NCBI GenBank assembly: GCA_012735335.1
Contig: JAAYHO010000407.1
Location: 1 to 8,863 of the forward strand
Source: Gammaproteobacteria bacterium
GTDB taxonomy: Bacteria > Pseudomonadota > Gammaproteobacteria > Pseudomonadales > Pseudomonadaceae
Reading direction: 5' to 3'
DNA: 8,863 nucleotides
The notes under the pieces were generated by a model that searched no databases, had not been told where the DNA came from, and worked only from the letters and a program-made list of their open reading frames with translations. The position numbers were made by a program, and so were the translations under genes. Below are positions 1-6,034 of this stretch, in pieces (within the stretch, counting starts at the first letter, position 1; each line of letters starts with the position of its first letter).

Positions 1-2
1 AA

Positions 3-47
3 GGAATGCAGTACCTGATCGACATGGAAAATAACAACAGAGGCTAA
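3..47 (+). CDS. C-terminal tail of an upstream gene (partial, unidentified)
   Basis: An open frame enters from the left edge and ends at TAA 45-47, two bases before the porin start codon. Only about 14 residues are visible, ending MENNNRG, which is too little to identify a family. The ribosome-binding site of the porin (AGAGG, 39-43) lies inside its last codons. This packing is typical of co-transcribed genes, so the porin is probably the downstream member of an operon. The alternative is a chance open frame in leader DNA. Confidence 0.45.
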   Translation, partial: GMQYLIDMENNNRG

Positions 48-49
48 TC

Positions 50-1297
50 ATGCATACGAAACATCTATCAATAACCGGCGCGGTTCTGTCTGCCTGCGTC
101 GCTCTCCCAGCCATGGCTGACTTCATCGACGACAGCCACCTGAGTCTGGAAACGCGTAACTTCTATATGAATCGCGACTGGCGTGAAGATCACCCCAGCG
201 GCAAACACAAGTTGGAGGAATGGGGGCAGGGCTTCATGTTGCGCTTCAACTCCGGTTATACCGAAGGCCCGGTCGGCTTCGGCGTGGATGCGCTTGGGCT
301 GACCGGCATCAAACTGGATTCAGGCGGGGGCACCAGTGGCACCGGCGCACTGCTGGTACAGGACGATGGCAAGGCGGCCGACCACTACAGCTCGCTTGGC
401 CTGACGGCCAAGGCCCGAGCGGGCAAGAGTGTGCTGACCGTGGGGACTCACGAATCGCTATTGCCGCTGTCTTTTCGCAACGATACTCGACTGTTGCCGC
501 AGACCTTTGATGGCGCACAGATTGTCTCTCGTGATCTGGACAAGCTGACCCTGACCGCTGGCCAGTTCCGCAGCACCCGACTGCGTGATTCCACCGACGG
601 TGAAGACCTGACCATGTTTTCCTTCGCGCCCGGCGGAGGTCTGATAGCCAGTAAACCGACTGACCGCTTCACCTATGCGGGTGTGACCTATGACCCCTCG
701 GCAAATCTGCGTGCCACCTATTACTACGCAGAGTTGGAGGACAACTATAACCAGCAATATGTGAACCTGATTCATACCCAGCCGCTATCGGAAAACTGGC
801 GTCTCAAGAGTGAGGTGCGCTACTTCCATAGTGAAGAAGAGGGGAATAGCGGCGTTGATAACCGTACCCTGGGCAGCATGTTTACCCTGGGCTACAAGGG
901 GCATAACCTGGGCGTGAGCTATCAGAATCAGAGCGGCAGAACCGGCATGCCATTTCTTGGGGGCGGTACCGACCCATGGGCGTTTGCCACCGTAACCTAT
1001 CACCATTTCCTGTATGCCGAAGAGGATACCTGGCAGCTGCGTTACGACCTGAATTTTGCCGATTATGGGTTGCCGGGGCTGACCCTGATGAGCCGTTTTT
1101 TGCGCGGCGATAACTTCCAGGTAGGCAATGCCGATGCCAGCGAACGTGAATTCAACACGGATATTACCTACGTAGTGCAAACCGGCCCGCTCAAGGATGT
1201 CTATCTGCGCTGGCGTAACGTCCATTATCGCGGCAGCCACACCGTGGATAATGACGAGAACCGTCTGATGGTCGGGTATACCTTCAAATTCTGGTAA
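50..1297 (+). CDS. OprD-family outer-membrane porin
   Basis: The 415-residue product is a substrate-specific outer-membrane channel of the OprD type, which takes up amino acids, aromatic acids or other small carboxylates in pseudomonads. Residues 1-23 are a signal peptide with a basic start, a hydrophobic core and an AMA cleavage site before Asp24. The mature start, FIDDSHLSLETRNFYMNRD, is the classic OprD opening. The body alternates aromatic and polar residues as beta-barrels do, and the chain ends in Phe-Trp, the outer-membrane assembly signal. Length fits the family (about 400-450). ATG 50 has AGAGG seven bases ahead. The substrate cannot be read from sequence, because the gene that might reveal it is outside the window. 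A hairpin follows the stop, so the nitroreductase next door may be only partly co-transcribed. Confidence 0.9.
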   Translation: MHTKHLSITGAVLSACVALPAMADFIDDSHLSLETRNFYMNRDWREDHPSGKHKLEEWGQGFMLRFNSGYTEGPVGFGVDALGLTGIKLDSGGGTSGTGALLVQDDGKAADHYSSLGLTAKARAGKSVLTVGTHESLLPLSFRNDTRLLPQTFDGAQIVSRDLDKLTLTAGQFRSTRLRDSTDGEDLTMFSFAPGGGLIASKPTDRFTYAGVTYDPSANLRATYYYAELEDNYNQQYVNLIHTQPLSENWRLKSEVRYFHSEEEGNSGVDNRTLGSMFTLGYKGHNLGVSYQNQSGRTGMPFLGGGTDPWAFATVTYHHFLYAEEDTWQLRYDLNFADYGLPGLTLMSRFLRGDNFQVGNADASEREFNTDITYVVQTGPLKDVYLRWRNVHYRGSHTVDNDENRLMVGYTFKFW

Positions 1298-1305
1298 GGC
1301 TGATT

Positions 1306-1325
1306 GGGCAGCCGATTGGCTGCCC
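1306..1325 (+). terminator. Hairpin between porin and nitroreductase genes
   Basis: GGGCAGCC and GGCTGCCC form a perfect 8-bp stem around a GATT loop, nine bases after the porin stop. No T-run follows (TGCTATTG), so it is a weak or partial intrinsic terminator, or an mRNA-end stabiliser. The Shine-Dalgarno of the next gene starts eight bases after the stem. Confidence 0.45.
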
Positions 1326-1347
1326 TGCTATTGAGGAGAACAAGCCC

Positions 1348-2016
1348 ATGCAGGTTGATGAAGCAATACGGTCGCGCAAATCGGTGCGTTCCTTCTTGCC
1401 AACTCCGGTTCCCCAGAGCGTTGTTCGGCATATTCTGGAGCTGGCAGCCCGCGCGCCGAGTGGCAATAACGTACAGGCCTGGCGAGTGCATGTGGTGACC
1501 GGCAATGCGTTGCGGGTGCTGGGAGAGGCCATGCGGGCCGAGGCGCGGGATCATACGCAGAGCTGTATTCCTGAATACAGTTATTACCCGGATCAGTGGG
1601 TGGAACCCTACCTCAGCCGTCGTCGTCAGTGCGGTTACAGCCTGTACGAGGTGCTGGGCATTGACCGGCAGGATATGGCAGGGCGTCAGCGACAGATGCT
1701 GCGCAACTTCACCTTCTTTGACGCGCCAGTGGGCATTATGGTGACCACGGATCGTCGATTGAATACCGGTAGTTTCATGGATCTGGGCATGTTTCTGCAG
1801 AACATCATGCTGGCGGCCCGTGGTCAGGGTTTGCATACCTGTCCGCAAGCGGCTTTTGCTGATCTGCACCATATTGTCCGGCAGCATCTGGAACTGGGAG
1901 ACGAGGAGATTCTTGCCTGCGGTGTGTCACTCGGGTTCGAGGATGAGGGCGCTCGGGAGAACGCCCTGCAGATGCCCCGCGAGCCGGTCGATGCCTTTGC
2001 CCGCTTCTATAGCTGA
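1348..2016 (+). CDS. FMN-dependent nitroreductase family protein
   Basis: The 222-residue cytoplasmic flavoprotein should reduce nitro compounds, quinones or similar acceptors using NAD(P)H and FMN. The phosphate-binding N-terminus is present (Arg8, Arg10-Lys11-Ser12, Arg14), then APSGNNVQAW at 36-45. The insertion with RRRQCGYSLYEVLGI at 91-105 is shared with nitrobenzoate-reductase-like (PnbA-type) members. The helix MDLGMFLQNIMLAARGQGL at 144-162 is followed by the C-terminal GVSLGFED motif. Length is normal for the family. ATG 1348 has GAGGAG nine bases upstream. It converges with nnrS, leaving nine bases between the stops. Reactivity towards NO-derived nitro compounds would suit the neighbourhood, but that is inference, and its substrate is unknown. 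Confidence 0.88.
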   Translation: MQVDEAIRSRKSVRSFLPTPVPQSVVRHILELAARAPSGNNVQAWRVHVVTGNALRVLGEAMRAEARDHTQSCIPEYSYYPDQWVEPYLSRRRQCGYSLYEVLGIDRQDMAGRQRQMLRNFTFFDAPVGIMVTTDRRLNTGSFMDLGMFLQNIMLAARGQGLHTCPQAAFADLHHIVRQHLELGDEEILACGVSLGFEDEGARENALQMPREPVDAFARFYS

Positions 2017-2025
2017 AACGAGTGG

Positions 2026-3201
2026 TTAGCCCGGCCGGCCATCCGGCCGTGGCGCCAGCAGGATCGGCGTGTAATGCCAGACGAACAATGCAAAGGCAGC
2101 GGCCCAACACAGCGCAGCCAGCCAATATCCGGTCGTGGGCATGGGAATGCTCAGCCACACCCGTAGTGGAACCGCCAGGTTGAGCAGGATAAAAGCCATG
2201 CTCATGGCGGCGGCAGGCCGCAGCGGGCGTCCGGTGTGCCCCAGGCTGACACGGGAAATCATCGCCAGAATCATGCCGCCCATGCCCCCGATGGCCAGCA
2301 GGTGAGTCGCCTGACTGAAGCCGAGTAGCCAGCCGCCGTGCCACAGCGCCATGGCAATCAGTGCCAGCGCCAGCCAGGCATAGGAGAGGTGCAGTGACCA
2401 CAGCAGCGGCACTGTCCATACTTTAGGGTGATGCCAGCGCAGCAGTCTCACCAGATGGCCCAACCCGAGAATCAGATAGATCGGAGCCTGCCACGGAGAT
2501 GGTCTCAAGCCGACACCGGTCAACATCAGCAGGGCAACAAAGATGCTGCCGGCCATGAGCAGGTTATCCAGCCGGGGCAGGGCGTTTATCGGATCCTGCA
2601 GATCCAGGCCGCGCTGGGTAAAGAAGGGAATCACCCGTCCACCAATCAAGCCCATCAGTCCCGCGATCAACCAGAGCGCAGCCACCGCGCCGTGGCGCTG
2701 CAGTGCGAAGTCGTTGTCGGCCAGACCGGCCAATGCCAGCGCGTTACACAGCGTCAGCAGCAACAGCATGACCAGCACCGGATAATTGCGGGTCTGCTTG
2801 ACCTTCCACAGCAGGCGGCCGATGGCCAACGCCACCAGCGGCAGAAACAACAGATCCACCGGAACTAGTAACCACAGCGGGGCATTGAACAGCCATACCA
2901 GGCGTCCGGCCAGCCATAGCGTGGCAATCAGCAGTACTGGCATCCCGGTGATGGTCGGTACGCCGGTCCAGGCCTGAATCGCGGTAAGCAGGAAGCCAGC
3001 GACAATGGCCATACCGAAGCCGAAGACCATTTCATGCCGGTGCCAGGTCAGCCAGCCGCCGGCAGGGGTGAAGTCGATATGCCCGAGGAAAGCGGCAATC
3101 CACAAGGGCACAGCGATGACCGCAAACAACGCGCCCGCCAGAAACAGGGGGCGGAAGCCCAGGGCGAATAGCGTGGGCAGTGTGGTACGACGATCCTGCA
3201 T
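2026..3201 (-). CDS. nnrS: NnrS family haem/copper membrane protein
   Basis: The 391-residue integral membrane protein has about 12 hydrophobic segments and almost no soluble domain. Family hallmarks are clear: FRPLFLAG at 16-23, WHRHEMVFGFG at 53-63 (His54, His56, Glu57), GGRVIPFFT near 190, and HLLAIGGMGGMILAM with SRVSLGHTGR at 300-325 (His300, His322). The chain ends in HYTPILLAPRPDGRPG. NnrS is a haem- and copper-containing inner-membrane protein found with NO-metabolism genes. Work in Vibrio cholerae links it to protecting iron pools and metabolism under nitrosative stress; it is not itself an NO reductase. ATG 3201 is supported by AGGAG six bases upstream. A candidate promoter upstream on this strand (CATAAC with TTGCCC 18 bases before it) is weak, and no NorR or sigma-54 site was found there. 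Its last codons contain a GC-rich hairpin. Confidence 0.93.
   Translation of the reverse strand: MQDRRTTLPTLFALGFRPLFLAGALFAVIAVPLWIAAFLGHIDFTPAGGWLTWHRHEMVFGFGMAIVAGFLLTAIQAWTGVPTITGMPVLLIATLWLAGRLVWLFNAPLWLLVPVDLLFLPLVALAIGRLLWKVKQTRNYPVLVMLLLLTLCNALALAGLADNDFALQRHGAVAALWLIAGLMGLIGGRVIPFFTQRGLDLQDPINALPRLDNLLMAGSIFVALLMLTGVGLRPSPWQAPIYLILGLGHLVRLLRWHHPKVWTVPLLWSLHLSYAWLALALIAMALWHGGWLLGFSQATHLLAIGGMGGMILAMISRVSLGHTGRPLRPAAAMSMAFILLNLAVPLRVWLSIPMPTTGYWLAALCWAAAFALFVWHYTPILLAPRPDGRPG
2032..2049 (-). repeat. GC-rich hairpin at the nitroreductase/nnrS convergence
   Basis: CGGCCGG and CCGGCCG form a 7-bp stem with a CCAT loop inside the last codons of nnrS, just past the nitroreductase stop. 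It could slow transcription from both sides, but neither side has a T-run, so calling it a terminator would be a guess. Confidence 0.35.
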
Positions 3202-3291
3202 GAAAATCTCCTGATTGCTTGTTATGCTTTTTCCCGCGCCGCCGGGGCAATGTTCCGGTGGTACCTGCTCCGCCTGGCGACTGGAAAAAAC

Positions 3292-3726
3292 ATGACCTAT
3301 CTACTGATCAAAACACTGCACCTGCTCGCGGCTATCGCCTTTATCGGCACGCTGTTCTTCCAGGTGCTGATTCTTGCTCCAGCGGCGCAACGCCTGGACC
3401 CTTCGGTGCGCGCTCTGCTTGGCCCGGTCCTGGGGCAGCAGGCACGCCATGTTATCCATGTTGTCGCCATTGTGCTCTACGGGGCGGGTCTGACCCTGGT
3501 CTGGCCCTACCGCAGTCTGCTGGCCAACCCCCTGTCCAGCACCTTCGCTACCTTGCTGTCGCTGAAAATACTGCTGGCCTTCATGATCATAGGCCACTAT
3601 GCGGCACTGATCTTCCTCAGACGCAGTCAGCGTATCGGTGAGCGCGGCATGCACTGGTTGAATGTCAGCCTGCTGCTGCATGCCATGCTGCTGGTGATCT
3701 GTGCCAAGAGCATGTTTGTGCTCTAG
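3292..3726 (+). CDS. Small four-helix CopD/DUF2269-like membrane protein
   Basis: The 144-residue protein is nearly all membrane-spanning, with helices at about 4-28, 53-71, 85-109 and 122-143. It resembles the short CopD-like or DUF2269 integral membrane proteins (KTLHLLAAIAFIG opening), whose role is mostly unknown. Histidines lie in or at the edge of every helix: His10, His53/His56, His102 and His121/His130. This spacing could bind haem b or copper. An in-frame ATG at 3250 would add 14 residues, but it has only GGGG two bases before it. ATG 3292 has GGA six bases upstream and gives the usual family N-terminus, so it is preferred. The gene is divergent from nnrS and converges with the hemerythrin gene, 13 bases apart. 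Its setting suggests a role in NO or metal stress, but no function is shown. Confidence 0.75.
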   Translation: MTYLLIKTLHLLAAIAFIGTLFFQVLILAPAAQRLDPSVRALLGPVLGQQARHVIHVVAIVLYGAGLTLVWPYRSLLANPLSSTFATLLSLKILLAFMIIGHYAALIFLRRSQRIGERGMHWLNVSLLLHAMLLVICAKSMFVL

Positions 3727-3729
3727 CCG

Positions 3730-3746
3730 CCGCTGCCTTTCAGCGG
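3730..3746. repeat. Small hairpin at the convergence of the CopD-like and hemerythrin genes
   Basis: CCGCTG and CAGCGG form a 6-bp stem with a five-base loop that contains the start of the hemerythrin stop codon (TGA on the minus strand, 3740-3742). There is no T-run after it in either direction, so termination here is probably poor or factor-dependent. This leaves open read-through of each gene into the antisense of the other. Confidence 0.3.
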
Positions 3747-4243
3747 GTAAAAAGGACCTCATTCTCCAACTGTATATGTTGCGCCAACTCCTGGCAGAAT
3801 AGCTCCAGGCCCTGATACAGAGTACGCCAGGTAGTGCAGGCATGGGCCGGCAGCTGGTTATTGCTGGTCAGCGCACGCAGCTTGTCGAGCCCCTCGTCAT
3901 GCTGCCCGTGTTCGAAACGCATCACGCTGATCGGGCCTTTCGCCAGGCTCTGCTCACCGCGCAGCAGCATTGGGAAGAGTATCTGTTCTTCCTTGAGCAT
4001 GTGGCTTTCCAGTGCTTGCTTCATATCAGACAGGTGGTCGGCCAGCCCCTGCGGACACGCTGGGTGGTCGCCATGCACCTGCTCGACCCGTCTTGCCAGG
4101 CTGATGAGTTCCGGCAGTTGCTCGCGGTGGCGCTGATGGTAATGGACCAGGATGTGTTCTATCACCTGATCAGTTGGGGTGCTGACCCAGGTATTGGATG
4201 CGAACTTGTCCGTGTCCAATGCAGGGGGGAACGCTTGCGACAT
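3740..4243 (-). CDS. norA: YtfE/NorA/DnrN-type di-iron protein, short form without ScdA_N
   Basis: The 167-residue cytoplasmic hemerythrin-fold protein belongs to the YtfE (RIC), NorA, DnrN and ScdA group, which binds NO at a di-iron centre and helps repair or protect iron-sulfur clusters. The expected ligands are all visible: His36, His57, His81, Glu85, His112, His156 and Glu160. Each lies exactly 48 residues before its counterpart in E. coli YtfE (84, 105, 129, 133, 160, 204, 208). Family phrases include HREQLPEL, HMLKEEQILFPM, GPISVM and HIQLENEVLF. The N-terminal ScdA_N domain with its cysteine pair is absent. An in-frame stop at 4277-4279 leaves no room for it, so this is not a start-site error. 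ATG 4243 has GGAG eight bases upstream. The gene diverges from norR and has its own sigma-54 promoter. The symbol follows Ralstonia usage; ytfE or dnrN would be equally fair. Confidence 0.9.
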   Translation of the reverse strand: MSQAFPPALDTDKFASNTWVSTPTDQVIEHILVHYHQRHREQLPELISLARRVEQVHGDHPACPQGLADHLSDMKQALESHMLKEEQILFPMLLRGEQSLAKGPISVMRFEHGQHDEGLDKLRALTSNNQLPAHACTTWRTLYQGLELFCQELAQHIQLENEVLFTR

Positions 4244-4324
4244 GATGAATGCTCCATGATCAGGATGGATGGTGGGTCAAGCTCTGGCACGGGGTTTCGC
4301 TGGTGCGAGGCTTGAGTATAGCCA

Positions 4325-4340
4325 AGCAAATGCTATGCCA
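4325..4340 (-). promoter_or_regulatory. Sigma-54 promoter of the hemerythrin gene
   Basis: Read on the minus strand the element is TGGCATA-GCAT-TTGCT. Its -24 GG and -12 GC have the exact 12-base register that sigma-54 requires. It matches the TGGCACG-N4-TTGCW consensus except at two flexible positions. Transcription should start near 4314, giving an untranslated leader of about 70 bases before the hemerythrin start codon. A sigma-54 promoter facing away from a gene for a sigma-54 activator (NorR) is the expected arrangement for its target. Confidence 0.82.
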
Positions 4341-4341
4341 T

Positions 4342-4354
4342 GGTCAAGTCATTG
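4342..4354. promoter_or_regulatory. Possible IHF site between the sigma-54 promoter and the NorR boxes
   Basis: TCAA-N4-TTG matches seven of the nine fixed positions of the IHF pattern WATCAA-N4-TTR. It lies between the -24 element and the first NorR box, where DNA bending would bring activator and polymerase together. The same bases form the palindrome TCAA-GTCA-TTGA. The two mismatches make this tentative. Confidence 0.25.
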
Positions 4355-4379
4355 ATATATAAGAGTATTAACTGATACT
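4352..4379 (+). promoter_or_regulatory. Candidate sigma-70 promoter of norR
   Basis: TTGATA (4352-4357, five of six consensus bases) and GATACT (4374-4379, four of six) are 16 bases apart. This predicts a start near 4386, inside the first NorR box. Bound NorR would then block its own promoter, as NorR is known to do in E. coli. The region is AT-rich and other pairings are possible. Confidence 0.35.
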
Positions 4380-4392
4380 GGTAATATATACC
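4380..4392. promoter_or_regulatory. NorR box 1 (GGT-N7-ACC)
   Basis: GGT-AATATAT-ACC fits the NorR enhancer pattern described for Ralstonia (GGT-N7-ACC) and, more loosely, E. coli (GT-N7-AC). Its centre is about 72 bases upstream of the predicted hemerythrin transcription start, a workable distance for a sigma-54 enhancer. Confidence 0.7.
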
Positions 4393-4404
4393 CTATAGCG
4401 GTAT

Positions 4405-4417
4405 GGTTGTCTGAACC
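4405..4417. promoter_or_regulatory. NorR box 2 (GGT-N7-ACC)
   Basis: GGT-TGTCTGA-ACC is the second NorR-type element, centred 25 bases from box 1. It sits within the 21-base spacer of an inverted repeat, ACCCTATA (4390-4397) and TATAGGGT (4419-4426), whose outer ends are half-sites of boxes 1 and 3. Confidence 0.72.
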
Positions 4418-4423
4418 TTATAG

Positions 4424-4436
4424 GGTGGTTATGACC
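4424..4436. promoter_or_regulatory. NorR box 3, overlapping the norR start codon
   Basis: GGT-GGTTATG-ACC is the third element, 19 bases from box 2. It covers part of the norR ribosome-binding site and its ATG (4431-4433). Three NorR sites are also needed in the E. coli norR-norVW region. Its position would let bound NorR hinder norR transcription. Of the three this is the one most likely to be partly fortuitous, as it also serves translation. Confidence 0.6.
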
Positions 4437-5966
4437 ATGATTGAAGATTTTCTTTTACCTGACCTTGTTGCCGAGCTGCCAGCCGCCATTCGTCTGGAGC
4501 GGCTGGTGCAGGTATTGCGGGAAACTTTCATCTGCGGCGCGGTGGTGCTGTTGCAGCGCGAGGATGATTCACTCCGCCCGGTAGCGGCAGTGGGGCTGGT
4601 GCAGGATGCTCTGGGACGTCGCTTCGATATTGCCCGTCATCCCCGTCTGTCGGCGCTGTTATCCCGTCGGGAGATCACCTGGTTCGAATCTGACAGTCCG
4701 CTGCCCGACCCCTACGACGGCCTGCTGGATGAAAGTCCCGGTGAGGCCCTGCCGGTGCACGACTGTATGGGCGTGAGTCTGTATGTGGAGGGTGAGCTGT
4801 GGGGTGCGCTTACGCTGGATGCACTGGAAGCGGGCACTTTTGATGAGCGCGCCCGGCAGAAGCTGCAGCGCCTGCTGCCGCTGATTGAGGGGCTGTTGCG
4901 GGTTACCCGGCTGGAGCAGGAGAACCGCGCCCTGCGCATGGTACGTGCGGACGAGAGCCGGGCTCTGCCGGGGTTGCAGCAGCACGGCATTGTCGGCAGC
5001 AGTCCGGCTGTAACCCGCCTGTTGGACGAGCTGGCCGTGGTCGCCGACTCGGACCTGACCGTGCTGATCACCGGCGAAACCGGGGTGGGCAAGGAGTTGT
5101 TTGCCCACTGGCTGCATCGCCACTCGCCCCGGGCAGACAAGCCGTTGGTGCAGGTCAACTGTGCAGCCTTGCCCGAGTCGTTGGCGGAAAGCGAGCTGTT
5201 CGGTCACGTCAAGGGCGCCTTCTCCGGCGCTACCAGTGACCGGGCCGGACGTTTTGATGCGGCCAATGGCGGCACGCTGTTTCTCGACGAGGTAGGGGAG
5301 TTACCGCTGCATGTCCAGGCCAAGCTGCTGCGCACCCTGCAGAACGGCGAAATCCAGCGTCTGGGGGCCGACCAGCCACTGCGGGTGGATGTGCGCATCA
5401 TCGCCGCCACCAACCGCAATCTGGCCGACTCGGTGGCCAAGGGAGACTTCCGCGCCGACCTCTATCACCGGTTGTCGGTATATCCGGTACCGGTGCCACC
5501 ACTGCGCGAGCGGGGCAACGATGTGCTGTTGCTGGCCGGACACTTTCTCGAGCTCAACCGCGCCCGCCTTGGCGTACGCAGCCTGCGACTGTCCGCCGAC
5601 GCCGAGCAGGCTCTGCTCAATTATGACTGGCCGGGTAACGTGCGTGAACTGGAGCACGTCATAAGCCGCGCCGCGATCAAGGCGCTGGGGCGCAATGGCT
5701 CACGCCAGGCGATGCTGTCACTGGATGCCGCCTTGCTGGATATTCCGATTGGTGGCACTGCCATGACGGATACCAGTCAGCCCGCAGCAGCCGTGGCGGA
5801 AGGAGAGATACAACCCCTGCGCCTGAGCGTGGAGGCCTGCCAGCGCGAACAGATTCGCCTCGCTCTGGCCGCCACCGAGGACAACTGGAGCGCCGCCGCC
5901 CGGCTGCTGGAGCTGGATGCCAGCAACCTGCACAAGCTGGCGCGGCGGTTGGGGTTGAAAACCTAG
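4431..5966 (+). CDS. norR: NorR, nitric-oxide-responsive sigma-54 activator
   Basis: The 511-residue protein has the GAF-AAA+-HTH layout of NorR. Residues 1-165 are the GAF domain with a mononuclear iron that senses NO. Arg72, Asp93, Asp96, Cys112 and Asp130 correspond to E. coli Arg75, Asp96, Asp99, Cys113 and Asp131. The AAA+ domain (about 185-425) has Walker A GETGVGKE at 215-222, the sigma-54 contact loop GAFSGA at 262-267 (Ser in place of the usual Thr), Walker B LFLDE near 283-287 and PPLRERG. The C-terminal Fis-type helix-turn-helix includes NWSAAARLLELDASNLHKLA. ATG 4431 follows AGGG by five bases. ATG 4437 (509 residues) is an alternative, and the in-frame TTG at 4407 is unlikely because it lies inside NorR box 2. 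It diverges from the hemerythrin gene, its likely target. No NO reductase gene is nearby. Confidence 0.95.
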   Translation: MTMIEDFLLPDLVAELPAAIRLERLVQVLRETFICGAVVLLQREDDSLRPVAAVGLVQDALGRRFDIARHPRLSALLSRREITWFESDSPLPDPYDGLLDESPGEALPVHDCMGVSLYVEGELWGALTLDALEAGTFDERARQKLQRLLPLIEGLLRVTRLEQENRALRMVRADESRALPGLQQHGIVGSSPAVTRLLDELAVVADSDLTVLITGETGVGKELFAHWLHRHSPRADKPLVQVNCAALPESLAESELFGHVKGAFSGATSDRAGRFDAANGGTLFLDEVGELPLHVQAKLLRTLQNGEIQRLGADQPLRVDVRIIAATNRNLADSVAKGDFRADLYHRLSVYPVPVPPLRERGNDVLLLAGHFLELNRARLGVRSLRLSADAEQALLNYDWPGNVRELEHVISRAAIKALGRNGSRQAMLSLDAALLDIPIGGTAMTDTSQPAAAVAEGEIQPLRLSVEACQREQIRLALAATEDNWSAAARLLELDASNLHKLARRLGLKT

Positions 5967-5998
5967 AGTGAACACTTCCCGGCGCCGGCATTGGCCGG

Positions 5999-6034
5999 AG
6001 CCCCATCCGATCAACCTTGCCATCGGATGGGGCT
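5999..6034 (+). terminator. Strong hairpin after norR
   Basis: A perfect 13-bp stem (5999-6011 with 6022-6034, core GCCCCATCCGAT) closes a ten-base loop 32 bases after the norR stop. Only two T residues follow, so it is a strong structure with a poor U-tract, probably an intrinsic terminator. A GC palindrome, CCGGCGCCGG, lies just before it at 5979-5988. The rest of the gap to 6199 shows no convincing gene or promoter. Confidence 0.65.

Noticed and set aside
2428..2868. 146-codon open frame on the plus strand opposite nnrS
   Set aside because: Its product is a Gln/His-rich, low-complexity translation antisense to a clear NnrS. It is a by-product of GC-rich third positions, with no domain or good ribosome-binding site.
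3257..3272. TGGTACC-N4-CCGCC upstream of the CopD-like gene as a sigma-54 promoter
   Set aside because: The register is right, but both the -24 and -12 elements depart strongly from consensus, and no GGT-N7-ACC boxes lie upstream.
3250..3291. ATG 3250 as the start of the CopD-like protein
   Set aside because: The only purine-rich stretch is two bases before it. The downstream ATG 3292 has better spacing and gives the normal family N-terminus directly ahead of the first helix.
4285..4301. TGGCACG on the plus strand followed by TTCGC, resembling a sigma-54 promoter towards norR
   Set aside because: The GG to GC distance is one base too long for the strict sigma-54 register, and the -12 part is TTCGC rather than TTGC. 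The minus-strand element at 4325-4340 fits far better.
4351..4364. TTGAT half-site suggesting an FNR/ANR/DNR box
   Set aside because: The second half reads AAGAG instead of ATCAA, so the palindrome fails. The nearby TCAA-N4-TTGA is inverted relative to the FNR pattern.
4407..4430. TTG at 4407 as the start of NorR, adding eight residues
   Set aside because: It lies within NorR box 2 and lacks a ribosome-binding site. Alignment with E. coli NorR is satisfied by ATG 4431 or 4437.
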